Shown piece after piece: positions 52,613 to 61,303 of a DNA stretch of 64,000 nt. A program made the translations under genes and the position numbers. The first letter of the stretch is position 1; every line of letters begins with the position of its first letter. The stretch comes from an uncultured Chloroflexota bacterium. GTDB lineage: Bacteria > Chloroflexota > Anaerolineae > Anaerolineales > Anaerolineaceae. Below the pieces are notes generated by a model, which had not been told where the DNA came from, did not search any database, and saw only the letters and a list, made by a program, of their open reading frames with translations. The stretch is from assembly GCA_902791025.1 (NCBI GenBank), contig CADATZ010000010.1:1-64000 (forward strand), written 5' to 3'.

Positions 52613-52978
52613 TTATCTTTTTCCAGTGTTATTCATGTAAGCCTGCAGCTCATTGATAAAGGATCGGATCTGCTCAAAATATGGCTTGTTGTCAGCATCC
52701 TCCTCCATCCGCAAATTCATAGTCCGCAGCGTGTCGATCGAAACAGGTGACATCATCTGCGAGATCCGCGAATAAGCGCGGCCCATATCTTTATCGGCAT
52801 GATAAGCCAGCCCGACAGCCGTCAGGTAGTCCTGCTGAAAATCTTCATGCAGGGAAACCGGAGTGATATCAAAAAACTGAACCGGGAAGATGCGGTATCC
52901 TACCAGCAGCCCAATCGCCAGGCCGATGATCAAGCCGGTCAGCAAATAAAGCGGAGCCTGTTTACGTTTTGGGAACAT
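52613..52978 (-). CDS. Small membrane-anchored protein, paralogue of its upstream neighbour
   Basis: A 121-residue protein with one N-terminal helix (LYLLTGLIIGLAIGLLVGYRI, about 10-30). The following DFQQDYLTAVGLAYHADKDMGRAYSRI aligns with DYKTDYVLMVAEIYDQEHDRFQALVRL in the upstream gene, so the two are diverged duplicates. It starts 3 bp after that gene's stop, and the pair precedes frr. Function unknown; a helical tetratricopeptide-like arrangement is possible. Confidence 0.7.
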   Translation of the reverse strand: MFPKRKQAPLYLLTGLIIGLAIGLLVGYRIFPVQFFDITPVSLHEDFQQDYLTAVGLAYHADKDMGRAYSRISQMMSPVSIDTLRTMNLRMEEDADNKPYFEQIRSFINELQAYMNNTGKR

Positions 52979-52981
52979 ACG

Positions 52982-53647
52982 CTAATCTCCTCCGAAATAA
53001 TCATCCAGGCTTGAATTACCCCCGGCAGTATTCCCACTGCCGCTATTGTTATTAAAAATGGGGAACGGAGCCGGCGGAAGGTCAAGCATTGGCGTTGCAT
53101 TCGGATCTGTGGTGATCTGCATTCCGGTGTTAAATGGATCACTGTCTGCCTCCGGAACTCCGCTGTTGTTCGGTGTCGGGGTAGGTGTTTCCTGAGGGGA
53201 ATCATCCGAACTGCTTTGCCTGCTTTGGCCGGCTGAGGCTGTGGACGTCTGTTCAAAGACATAAAGTGCGGTTGGGTCGATCGTTTCTGTGGGGATGATC
53301 CTTTCACCGGAGATCACTTCCTGCAGCCGGTACATCTTTTGCAGATCGACCGGGTTGTAACCGAGATTCTGTGCATTTTCGATGGCTGCTTCAACCACAC
53401 TTTCGCGGCTCGGGTCACTGGGAGCCAGGACCTTGTCAAGACGGACCAGCGCCTGGAAGCGGTCATGTTCCTGGTCGTAGATCTCGGCCACCATCAGGAC
53501 GTAGTCTGTTTTGTAATCGGGACGCATGTTATACAGGGCGGCATCAACAAATTCCGCGGGTTTTACGTACCAGGAATAGTAAAGACCGACACCGCCGCCG
53601 ATGATGATCATGATCAAAAACCAGATAAATCGATTGATTCGCCCCAT
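52982..53647 (-). CDS. Membrane-anchored protein with Ser/Pro/Gly-rich tail
   Basis: A 221-residue protein. One N-terminal helix (FIWFLIMIIIGGGVGLYYSWYV), a helical region (about 35-110) paralogous to the next gene, and a disordered C-terminal tail (about 130-221) rich in Ser, Pro, Thr and Asn (TPTPTPNNSG, FNNNSGSGNTAGGNSS). The tail ends in an acidic DDYFGGD. I recognise no function; the pair seems a lineage-specific envelope module. Confidence 0.7.
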   Translation of the reverse strand: MGRINRFIWFLIMIIIGGGVGLYYSWYVKPAEFVDAALYNMRPDYKTDYVLMVAEIYDQEHDRFQALVRLDKVLAPSDPSRESVVEAAIENAQNLGYNPVDLQKMYRLQEVISGERIIPTETIDPTALYVFEQTSTASAGQSRQSSSDDSPQETPTPTPNNSGVPEADSDPFNTGMQITTDPNATPMLDLPPAPFPIFNNNSGSGNTAGGNSSLDDYFGGD

Positions 53648-53762
53648 TAATTTTTACTCCACTATCATTATAACATTATCAAGCCGGCCATGTGTATTGA
53701 ATTTTATAAAATTTCGATGTATCTGTTCAGATCCCGGCGGCGCAGTATAAAACTTGAGCGAC

Positions 53763-53823
53763 GCACATGGGGACAGGCACACTTGGGTTTGCATTGCAGC
53801 ACAAGATGCCAGTCCCCACGTGC
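53763..53823. repeat. REP-like hairpin, GCACATGGGGAC family
   Basis: GCACATGGGGACAGGCA (53763-53779) and TGCCAGTCCCCACGTGC (53807-53823) pair at 15 of 17 positions. The left arm is identical to the copy at 2632; the loop differs. Confidence 0.7.
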
Positions 53824-53846
53824 TCCGTTCTGAATAGTATCCATTC

Positions 53847-53905
53847 GTAATCACCTGCCACCCAACACCTAACACCCAACACCTAATACCTGACACCTGA
53901 TTTCC
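53847..53905. repeat. Heptamer array before the pseudokinase gene
   Basis: CACCTGC, CACCCAA, CACCTAA, CACCCAA, CACCTAA, TACCTGA and CACCTGA follow each other in strict 7-bp register. Confidence 0.85.
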
Positions 53906-53966
53906 TAAACTTTCCGATTTATAGTAGAATGGAATAGATAAGGTTAGAAAAGAGAGAGGGGAGCTT

Positions 53967-56327
53967 ATGGCAGCTCAGCAGATGATCAATAATAAATATA
54001 AAATCGCCGCCAACATCGGTGCGGATAAAAGCGGATATTACCTCACACTGGAGGATTCCGCGGATTCAAAGAAATATTACGCAAAACTTATCAAAATTGA
54101 CAACAACAGTCTCAGCGCGAAAACCCTTTTCGGGTTGCAAATGAGGATGCAGCGGCTGACGCAGTTTAGCCATACAAATGCCATCAGTGTTTATGAACCG
54201 GAACTGATGCCGGAAGGAATGCTGCTGCGGCAGACGGATATTCCCGGAATGTCACTGAAAGAACTGATGCAAAAGCAGGGACGTCCGCTTGGTTTGCATA
54301 CGGCTTACAGAATTGCTCTTGATACCGCATCAGCTATAGCTGCTCTTCACAGCGAAGGATTGGTCCATGGTGAGTTGGATCCATCTCACATCTGGCTGGA
54401 CAGCGACGGGAAAACATATCTCTCTTTCCTCGCGCTTCCTCCCGCCTTCAGTGCAGACCGTTCGGTCTATGAAATGCCGAATCTCACACCTCCGCCGGAA
54501 CCGGAAAGGGACGTGGATATTTTCGCGTTCGGTGTGTTATTGCTGGAGATGTGCACGATGATCTCCCCATACAGGGCAAGCGGTGATGAGACCGACGTGG
54601 AAGAATATTCTCACAGGTTCGCGTATTATCGGGAATGTGTAAACGAGTCTGTCGGTCTGGAAGTACCGGAGCTGGTCCCGATCCTCTCCCGCTGTCTGAC
54701 AGATGACAAAGCACGGCGGTTCCAAAGCGGAGAAGACCTGTACTGGGCGATACGGGAACTGATCGAAAAGGAAGTTCCGAAAAAGGAATTGCCGGAACAG
54801 ACCGATGCGCCAAAGAAAAAAACTAAATCCAAATCCAAAAAAGCTGAGAAAAAACAGACAGGATTCAGCACAGCCCAGAAGAAGAAAAAATCAAGTCTGC
54901 TGCCGATCCTTCTGATCGTATTGGTTTTAATTGGCGCAGGGGCTTACCTGTATCTGAACAAACCGGATTTCCTCAATGACCTGCCGAAGCTGCCGCAATA
55001 TCAACGGTCTTCGGAAACGGAAAGAACACCGGCTTATGAACAGACTTTGGATCTGCTGCATGTCACACAAACTGCAATCATGATGCAGTCATCCCAAAAA
55101 CGGGCGGAAGTGCTGCCTACCGAAACAGCAGTACCGACCGCAACACCGACACCGGAACCGACAGCTACACAGCCGCCTCGGCCCATCAGCCCGGCAGCCG
55201 GGCGAGCGATCCGCTGGAACGCTGACGGCAGCCTGATGGCATCTGTCCCGGCTTCCTCTTTTACCATGGGATTAAATAATTCTTTTCTTTTTGACCTCGA
55301 TGGAATTCTGCCCAGACACAGTGTTTCTTTGGACGGGTTCTGGATCGACACATCAGAGGTCACGCAGGCACAGTACGCGGAATGTGTTTCTGCGGACGTC
55401 TGCCAGCCAATCGAGCGTATCGCGGATGAATTGATCGGGGACGACCTGCCCATAATGAATGTCCGCTGGACGGATGCACAGGTCTACTGCGCATGGGCAG
55501 GCAAACGTCTGCCGTCAGAGGCAGAATGGGAAAAAGCTGCCCGCGGTGCGGATGGACGTTTGTATCCCTGGGGAAATAATTCCCGCAGTGTCGGAGAATA
55601 CCCCAACCGTATTCACCGCTCCGGCGATGACCCGATGGATCTCAGTCCCTACGGAGTGAGGAATATGGCGGGGAACGTGAGCGAATGGGTCAATGATTTT
55701 TATTCCGAAACCCGCCTGATCACCGATACCGAAATGGTCAACCCCATCGGACCGATCTCCGGTAATATGCACACGGTCAAAGGTGGTAATTTCCTCTCAT
55801 CGGAACCGGAAGCCGCTGCTTTTACTTTCTACCGATCCGGTGCCGCACCTGAATCCAGACAGAATTACGGCTTCCGCTGCGTTGTCAGTGCGGATGAGGT
55901 CGACACGTCAAAGGCTGCCGAGGATCAGCCGCTGACCCTTGCGGCGGAGGTTCAGACCTTCGATGATCCGGCTGACTGCACGAACAGGGCCCGTTTTGTC
56001 AGTGACATCACGATCCCCGATGGAACCCCGGTGGAACGGGGACAGTGGATCACCAAGACCTGGGAGCTGGAGAATTACGGCACCTGCACCTGGAGCGAAA
56101 ATTATAAGGTGGTCTGGAGTGATGAAAATTACAGTAACTCTCAAAAGCTGTTTGATATCGGCACCGCACTGCGGCCCGGCGAACGGGGAGAGATCAGCGT
56201 GACATTCCCGGTGCAGGGTGAGGGTTCAACGCATATTTCCTTCGTCCTTGCCAATACCGACGGAGAAACCTTCGGCCTCGGAGAACGCGGCAGAGGGGAT
56301 CTTTATATTGAATATAATGTGGAATAG
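53967..56327 (+). CDS. Membrane pseudokinase with FGE-like and NBR1-type Ig domains
   Basis: A 786-residue type II-like receptor. Residues about 10-275 are kinase-like: YYAKLIKI keeps the ATP lysine, but the catalytic loop reads HGELDPSHIWLD (no HRD/HxD Asp) and DFG is replaced in TYLSFLALPP, so it is probably a pseudokinase. A Lys-rich linker and one helix (LLPILLIVLVLIGAGAYLYL, about 314-333) follow. Outside lies a FGE-sulfatase/SUMF1-like fold (about 423-635; LPSEAEWEKAARG, WGNN, MAGNVSEWV, GFRC) lacking the catalytic Cys pair. About 670-786 is an NBR1-type Ig domain (WELENYGTCTWSENYKVVW). Ligand and partners are unknown. Confidence 0.85.
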   Translation: MAAQQMINNKYKIAANIGADKSGYYLTLEDSADSKKYYAKLIKIDNNSLSAKTLFGLQMRMQRLTQFSHTNAISVYEPELMPEGMLLRQTDIPGMSLKELMQKQGRPLGLHTAYRIALDTASAIAALHSEGLVHGELDPSHIWLDSDGKTYLSFLALPPAFSADRSVYEMPNLTPPPEPERDVDIFAFGVLLLEMCTMISPYRASGDETDVEEYSHRFAYYRECVNESVGLEVPELVPILSRCLTDDKARRFQSGEDLYWAIRELIEKEVPKKELPEQTDAPKKKTKSKSKKAEKKQTGFSTAQKKKKSSLLPILLIVLVLIGAGAYLYLNKPDFLNDLPKLPQYQRSSETERTPAYEQTLDLLHVTQTAIMMQSSQKRAEVLPTETAVPTATPTPEPTATQPPRPISPAAGRAIRWNADGSLMASVPASSFTMGLNNSFLFDLDGILPRHSVSLDGFWIDTSEVTQAQYAECVSADVCQPIERIADELIGDDLPIMNVRWTDAQVYCAWAGKRLPSEAEWEKAARGADGRLYPWGNNSRSVGEYPNRIHRSGDDPMDLSPYGVRNMAGNVSEWVNDFYSETRLITDTEMVNPIGPISGNMHTVKGGNFLSSEPEAAAFTFYRSGAAPESRQNYGFRCVVSADEVDTSKAAEDQPLTLAAEVQTFDDPADCTNRARFVSDITIPDGTPVERGQWITKTWELENYGTCTWSENYKVVWSDENYSNSQKLFDIGTALRPGERGEISVTFPVQGEGSTHISFVLANTDGETFGLGERGRGDLYIEYNVE

Positions 56328-56352
56328 GAAGTAAATTTCAAAGCTAAAATGA

Positions 56353-56408
56353 AGCACATGGGGACTGGCATCACGTTTCGCAACACGAGCGAGCCTTTCC
56401 CCATGTGT
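56353..56408. repeat. REP-like hairpin, third copy
   Basis: GCACATGGGGACTGGCA (56353-56369) pairs with the TCCCCATGTGT arm (56398-56408). It lies 25 bp after the pseudokinase gene and could serve as its 3' hairpin. Confidence 0.6.
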
Positions 56409-56485
56409 GTCATGTACAGAATCATTATCATGATTTCTATCCTTTTTGAGGACGGATTTCAAGAAATTGAAATGTCAGATTTTCC

Positions 56486-56513
56486 TTGCTTTTTTTGCTT
56501 TTTATGTTAGAAT
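56486..56513 (+). promoter_or_regulatory. Promoter of nrdR-nrdJ
   Basis: TTGCTT (56486-56491) and TAGAAT (56508-56513) are 16 bp apart. The NrdR-type boxes begin immediately after the -10. The leader of about 120 nt contains a short CCCC/GGGG hairpin followed by ATTTTTT (56596-56614), too weak to call a terminator. Confidence 0.6.
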
Positions 56514-56562
56514 AGAACTACATTTAGAGAATACATAGTTTATTCAGCACTAAATGTAGTTA
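56514..56562. promoter_or_regulatory. Two NrdR-type operator boxes
   Basis: ACTACATTTAGA begins at 56517 and ACTAAATGTAGT at 56549, exactly 32 bp apart, that is three helical turns. Both match the ACTA-N4-TAGT core of known NrdR boxes, which occur in such pairs. Together they form a 12-bp inverted repeat AACTACATTTAG/CTAAATGTAGTT. Confidence 0.75.
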
Positions 56563-56643
56563 TTTATAAAGTAATTAATAACAAGCAATTTATCACCCCG
56601 GCTGGGGATTTTTTATTGCTGAATTTACCAGATATGAGGTGAT

Positions 56644-57093
56644 ATGGACTGTCCTTTTTGCGGGAATCCAAAAACAAATGTGGTTTTTACAGGGAAACCG
56701 GAAGATGGAAAGCTGCAGCGCAGACGTTACTGTCCGAACTGCAAAAAACGCTTCAACACCTATGAACGCCCATTTCTGGGTACGCCCATGGTTGTGAAAT
56801 CCGACGGGAAGCGTGAGGTTTTCGACTCAGAAAAGCTTGCCCATGGGATCCGAATCGCCTGTGCGAAACGTCCTGTCCCGGCGGAAAAGATCAGCGAGCT
56901 GGTCGACAGCATTGAAAAACGCCTGCAAATGGAAGGAAAATACGAAATCCCTTCCCGCATGATTGGGGATCTGGTAATTGAGGGTCTGAAAGGGCTGGAC
57001 CTGATCGCCTACGTACGGTACGCCATCGTTTACCTGCGAATGGATGACCTGCATGTGCTCCGCAGTGAGATCGATAAATTGCTGGCAGAATAA
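56644..57093 (+). CDS. nrdR: Transcriptional repressor NrdR
   Basis: A 149-residue regulator of ribonucleotide reductase genes. The N-terminal zinc ribbon is MDCPFCGNPKTN...CPNCKKRFNTYER and the ATP-cone occupies about 47-137 (VVKSDGKREVFDSEKLAHGI). NrdR senses dATP/ATP through the cone and binds paired boxes, which are found right before this gene, so it should regulate itself and nrdJ. The start ATG follows GAGGTGAT. Confidence 0.96.
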   Translation: MDCPFCGNPKTNVVFTGKPEDGKLQRRRYCPNCKKRFNTYERPFLGTPMVVKSDGKREVFDSEKLAHGIRIACAKRPVPAEKISELVDSIEKRLQMEGKYEIPSRMIGDLVIEGLKGLDLIAYVRYAIVYLRMDDLHVLRSEIDKLLAE

Positions 57094-57162
57094 ATAAAAA
57101 TAGTTGGGATTTAGAGAAAATGACAATATTCTTCTAATATCCCATAAAAATGAGGAGAGAGT

Positions 57163-59775
57163 ATGGATACAGGGCTGCATATTGACGGCATGCTGGAATT
57201 TCCTGCGCTGCCGGAGGGTTTACCGTCCATTGAAATGAGCGATAACGCCCGCAAAGTGTTCGAAAAGCGCTATGTCCGCCGCAAAGCGGACGGCACACCA
57301 GCGGAAACGATCGATGGGACATTCTGGAGAGTCGCATATCATGTGGCTCGCGCGGAAGAAACCTATGGCGGTGACGTTATGCAGACCGCGGTTCGTTATT
57401 ACAAAATGTTGGCGAACCGTCAGTTTTTCCCGAATTCTCCGACCTTTACCGGTGCAGGTACCCCATTGGGTCAGCTGGCCGCCTGCTTTGTGCTCCCCAT
57501 CAGCGACGACATGGGCAAAAAGGAAAGCGGTATTTTCACGACCCTGCGCAATGCCGCACTGATCCAGCAGACCGGCGGCGGCAATGGTTTCTCCTTCTCC
57601 CGTCTGCGCCCGGAAGGCTCCATCGTACGTTCCAGCGCCGGACAGGCCACCGGTCCGATCGGCTTCCTGCGTGTCTATGACCACGCTTTCGGTGAAGTAG
57701 CCCAGGGTGGCTCCCGCCGTGGTGCCAATATGGCCGTTCTGCGTGTGGACCATCCGGATATCGAGGCCTTCATTACCTGCAAGACCAGCGAAACCGCCAT
57801 CACCAACTTCAACCTGTCCGTCGGTATCACCGATAAATTCATGCAGGCTGTTGAAGCGGACGCGGATTGGGATTTGGTATTCCCGGATCTTGATGACCCG
57901 AAATCCAAAGATTTTGACGGTGATGTTGACCAGGCCCGTGAAGCGGGTATTCGCATCAAAGTCTATAAGACCATCAAAGCCCGCGATCTGTTCAACAAGA
58001 TCGTTGAACAGGCGCATCACAACGGTGAACCGGGTGTGCTCTTCATTGACCAGGCGAACCGCTATAACCCTGTCCCGCATCTTTATCGGCTGGAATCCAC
58101 CAATCCCTGCGGTGAACAATGGTTAGGCCCTTATGAAAACTGCTGTCTCGGCTCCATTAATCTGGCACAGCATGCCACAGAAGACGGCAAAGTCGATTGG
58201 GGCAAACTCGAAGAAACGACCAAAACCGCTGTGCTCTTCCTGGACAATGTCATCGACGCTAACGGGTATGTCTCCGGTGTCCCGCAGCTGCGGGAAGCAG
58301 CCCTGCGTGCCCGCCGCATCGGTCTCGGCATCATGGGACTCGGCGATTTGATGTTCAACTGCGGCATCCGTTATGGCTCCGATGAGGGACAGGAATTCGC
58401 CGGACAGGTGATGGAATTTGTGCGTTATCACGCCATGAAGCAAAGCGTCGCTTTAGCACAGGCTCGTGGGTCCTTCCCTGCCATCAAAGGTTCTATTTAT
58501 GACGCGGACAACTTCCGCTGGTCTCAGCCGAAACCGTTAAAACCTTATACCCGCAATTTCGGCCGACCCAATGTCAATTGGAACGAGATCACCGAAGGGA
58601 TCAAGGCTCACGGTATCCGCAATGCCGCTCAGACCACGATCGCTCCGACCGGTACCATCGCGACAGTCACCGGCTGTGAAGGCTACGGCTGTGAGCCGGC
58701 ATTCGCCCTGGCTTACATCCGCCACATGAACGATAACGGCAAAGACGTGCTGCTGCCTTATGCCAGTCCGCTGTTTGACAAGGCTTTAAAAGCCAGCGGC
58801 ATGGACGAAGCAAAACGCCAGGCGATCGTGGAACAGGTGATGAACGACGGCACCTGTCAGAACATCGAAGATCTGCCGGAAAACATCCGCAATACCTTCG
58901 TCGTATCCTCCGATATCACACCGGAAGAACATGTCGGTATGCAGGCCTCTCTGCAGGCATTTGTAGACAACAGCCTTTCCAAGACCGTCAACCTCCCTGC
59001 AGGTGCTACCACCGATGATGTGGCGAAAGTCTATATGCAGTCCTGGAAGCTCGGCTGCAAGGGCACCACGGTTTACGTCACCGGCTCCCGTGACAAGGTC
59101 GTCCTGGAGACCAAATCCACGATGGAAAGCAAACAGGAAGGCGCGGAAGTGCTCCCGGCGGAAACCAAAGTTTCTGAACCGGAACAGGCTCAGATGCCGC
59201 TGTGGCATGACAAAAAGAAAGCCCGTCCGCATTCCCTGCATGGCTTCACCTATCGTTCCGATACACCGGTGGGCAAGGCCTTTATCACGATCAATGAAAA
59301 CGGAGGGAACCAGCCCTTCGAGATCTTCATCAACACTGCAAAAGCCGGTACCGAGATTTCTGCCGTATCCGAAGCGATCGGACGTCTGGTCTCCTATGTG
59401 CTTCGTCTGGCTTCCCCGATCGAACCGAAAGCCCGTCTGGAAGAAGTTGCTGCCCAGCTACGCGGCATCGGCGGCAGCCGTTCCCTCGGTTTTGGTGCCA
59501 AGCGTGTGCTCTCCCTGCCGGACGGACTGGGACATACCTTCCAGGAATATCTGAGTGAACGCGAAGAACGGATGGAGGAACAGGCACTGCTCGAGGAGCT
59601 TCGCGAAGGACACAAACATGTCCATGCGGAGGAACCGGCGGAGAAAAAACCGTTTGAACCAGCCACTTCCCCCATGCTGCGGATCGGCGACATCTGTCCC
59701 GAATGCGGTCAGGCCACTGTCATCAACGAGGAAGGCTGCCGCAAATGCTACAGCTGCGGCTATAGCGAGTGCTGA
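57163..59775 (+). CDS. nrdJ: Class II (adenosylcobalamin-dependent) ribonucleotide reductase
   Basis: An 870-residue NrdJ that reduces ribonucleotides with vitamin B12 and works with or without oxygen. The active-site region has [21 protein letters not shown], the loop [21 protein letters not shown] and the catalytic [28 protein letters not shown] domain (about 690-790) and a C-terminal zinc ribbon ([26 protein letters not shown], about 845-870) follow; the last cysteines can shuttle electrons. GAGGAGAG precedes ATG 57163. It is 69 bp after nrdR, with no cobalamin riboswitch in between. Confidence 0.97.
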   Translation: MDTGLHIDGMLEFPALPEGLPSIEMSDNARKVFEKRYVRRKADGTPAETIDGTFWRVAYHVARAEETYGGDVMQTAVRYYKMLANRQFFPNSPTFTGAGTPLGQLAACFVLPISDDMGKKESGIFTTLRNAALIQQTGGGNGFSFSRLRPEGSIVRSSAGQATGPIGFLRVYDHAFGEVAQGGSRRGANMAVLRVDHPDIEAFITCKTSETAITNFNLSVGITDKFMQAVEADADWDLVFPDLDDPKSKDFDGDVDQAREAGIRIKVYKTIKARDLFNKIVEQAHHNGEPGVLFIDQANRYNPVPHLYRLESTNPCGEQWLGPYENCCLGSINLAQHATEDGKVDWGKLEETTKTAVLFLDNVIDANGYVSGVPQLREAALRARRIGLGIMGLGDLMFNCGIRYGSDEGQEFAGQVMEFVRYHAMKQSVALAQARGSFPAIKGSIYDADNFRWSQPKPLKPYTRNFGRPNVNWNEITEGIKAHGIRNAAQTTIAPTGTIATVTGCEGYGCEPAFALAYIRHMNDNGKDVLLPYASPLFDKALKASGMDEAKRQAIVEQVMNDGTCQNIEDLPENIRNTFVVSSDITPEEHVGMQASLQAFVDNSLSKTVNLPAGATTDDVAKVYMQSWKLGCKGTTVYVTGSRDKVVLETKSTMESKQEGAEVLPAETKVSEPEQAQMPLWHDKKKARPHSLHGFTYRSDTPVGKAFITINENGGNQPFEIFINTAKAGTEISAVSEAIGRLVSYVLRLASPIEPKARLEEVAAQLRGIGGSRSLGFGAKRVLSLPDGLGHTFQEYLSEREERMEEQALLEELREGHKHVHAEEPAEKKPFEPATSPMLRIGDICPECGQATVINEEGCRKCYSCGYSEC

Positions 59776-59826
59776 GAATTTTAATAAAGTTCAAAGTTGA
59801 AAGTTTAAAGTTCTAAGGTTATAATG

Positions 59827-59852
59827 AAGACCGCGTTGCGGTCTTTTTTTTT
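59827..59852 (+). terminator. Terminator of nrdR-nrdJ
   Basis: AAGACCGC and GCGGTCTT are perfect complements around GTT, followed by a run of eight T. AAAGTT-type heptamer units fill the gap between the stop and the stem. Confidence 0.95.
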
Positions 59853-59916
59853 GTAATTTTTTCAATAATTATAAAAAGTTTTATATTAGAAATTATTATT
59901 TATTTTACACAATTAC

Positions 59917-59945
59917 TTGACATTTCTAAAATATTTCTATATAAT
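59917..59945 (+). promoter_or_regulatory. Consensus promoter of the unknown 358-residue gene
   Basis: TTGACA (59917-59922) and TATAAT (59940-59945) with a 17-bp spacer match the sigma-70 consensus perfectly, in a very AT-rich stretch. The leader is about 50 nt. Confidence 0.9.
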
Positions 59946-60004
59946 AATCATTATAGAATTTATATTGCAAACGTAATTCAATTTGCAGAAAGGAGTGGCT
60001 GAAT

Positions 60005-61081
60005 ATGAATACCGAAACACACCTTCACCGCGGGATCATCACGGATGTCAAGGCATCGGAGCTTCCCGGTGAAGCATGGAATGAATTCAGCAACGCTCCT
60101 TTCGAATTTGAAGATACTGTCCTTGATTTATGGGAAGATACACAGAAATCTTATTACCACGCCTGCACGGCCAATCGTTTTTCTGAAAGCTATCTGACAC
60201 TCTGCACTCAGCTTGAAAAGAACATCCGGCAGCTTGGCAGCTTCTGTCTTACAAAAGCAGTATTAGAACAAAAAGGCATTGCCTGTCCCAAACTCTCGGA
60301 CCTGAGTATCAGGGAACTGGTAGGAATGGTTTCCTTCCACCTGCGCAAAGCCCATGCCGCCTTTGACGGTATTTACCGTGATAACAACATCCTCGGCGTC
60401 ACCTATCTCAACTGGGAATTTCGCTGGTTCGGTCTCGGCAACCGTCTGAAGGCTACCGAAGTGAAGATCCGGAAGATCAAAGACGGAAATCTCAATGTCG
60501 ATTCCATGCTGGAGCAGGCAGAGACCTTCAAGGGAGAAGGGTGCACAAACAATACTCCTGCGTTAGAGCCAAAAAGTCTTCGTGCGCATTCCAGCGCGCT
60601 GCCGCTCAGCGGATCTGTTGCCAGGGAAATGATTCGGCAGGAAGAAGCTGCCGCCAAGAGAGAAAAGGCTTTCCGCAAAGACATTGAAGACGCCGCAAAG
60701 ATCTGGGGACAAAAATTTGACTGGCAGGAAATCGATCGGATGGCTGAAATTGAAAAACAGCGTCAGGCAAAGGAGCGGGAGCGCTCTGAATCCGCTTCTT
60801 GCTCGGCACAGGAATCCGAAGAAGGGACGATTACGGAAGCCGAGGCAAGGAAAACCCTGATCGAAGACGCCATGAGTCGGGGTGATCAGCAGGCCCTGAT
60901 GGATATTCCAAGAGAGGATCAGTATCAGCTGCTTGACCGCTGGAATCAATATCTCGAGCGCATTGAAAAGGAATACGAGGCGTCACATCATCATCCCGGG
61001 GGATCAGGCTCCCGCGGTGGTCCCTCCGATGAAGTCCGAAAAGCCCTGCGGGAAAAGCGGAAGAGGAAAAAGAGGGGATAG
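60005..61081 (+). CDS. Unknown soluble protein with coiled-coil region
   Basis: A 358-residue protein. The N-terminal half (about 1-160) is a helical globular domain (WEDTQKSYYHACTANRFSESY, YLNWEFRWFGLGNRLKATEVK). The middle (about 205-265) is a Lys/Glu/Arg-rich coiled coil. The C-terminus is low-complexity and strongly basic (SHHHPGGSGSRGGPSDEVRKALREKRKRKKRG), suggesting nucleic-acid binding. AAAGGAG precedes ATG 60005. A perfect consensus promoter indicates high expression. I do not recognise a family. Confidence 0.7.
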   Translation: MNTETHLHRGIITDVKASELPGEAWNEFSNAPFEFEDTVLDLWEDTQKSYYHACTANRFSESYLTLCTQLEKNIRQLGSFCLTKAVLEQKGIACPKLSDLSIRELVGMVSFHLRKAHAAFDGIYRDNNILGVTYLNWEFRWFGLGNRLKATEVKIRKIKDGNLNVDSMLEQAETFKGEGCTNNTPALEPKSLRAHSSALPLSGSVAREMIRQEEAAAKREKAFRKDIEDAAKIWGQKFDWQEIDRMAEIEKQRQAKERERSESASCSAQESEEGTITEAEARKTLIEDAMSRGDQQALMDIPREDQYQLLDRWNQYLERIEKEYEASHHHPGGSGSRGGPSDEVRKALREKRKRKKRG

Positions 61082-61242
61082 GAGTTAGGAGATAGGATAT
61101 AGGAGATAGGATATAGGATATAGGAGATAGTGAGCCGAAATCGGTTGATTTCGGCTGTTTATCGTTCTCGTAACTCACATCTCGCCTCTCATATCTCAAA
61201 TCTTGCCTCTCGCATCTCGAATCTCTCATCTCATATCTCCTA
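61079..61242. repeat. Inverted heptamer arrays after the unknown 358-residue gene
   Basis: The TAG stop (61079-61081) starts GGAGTTAGGAGATAGGATA, with AGATAGG and ATATAGG units to 61130. Complementary TCTCATA/TCTCGAA/TCTCATC units occupy 61180-61240. Confidence 0.75.
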
Positions 61243-61246
61243 AAGG

Positions 61247-61276
61247 GAGAAGCCCGGACAACTGCCCGGGCTTCTC
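61247..61276. terminator. Hairpin at the 3' end of the MBG-sortase gene
   Basis: GAGAAGCCCGG (61247-61257) and CCGGGCTTCTC (61266-61276) form an 11-bp stem. On the minus strand it is followed by CCTTTAGG, so the T-run is poor; it may end both convergent transcripts. Confidence 0.6.
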
Positions 61277-61303
61277 ATTAGGGTAATGCTTTGGAGAGAA
61301 AGC

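Noticed and set aside
56596-56614. Terminator/attenuator in the nrdR leader
   Set aside because: The stem has only four C-G pairs with a 4-nt loop; the T-run alone is not enough to call it.
57094-57162. Cobalamin riboswitch before nrdJ
   Set aside because: The gap is only 69 bp with no B12-box-like sequence; nrdJ is transcribed with nrdR.
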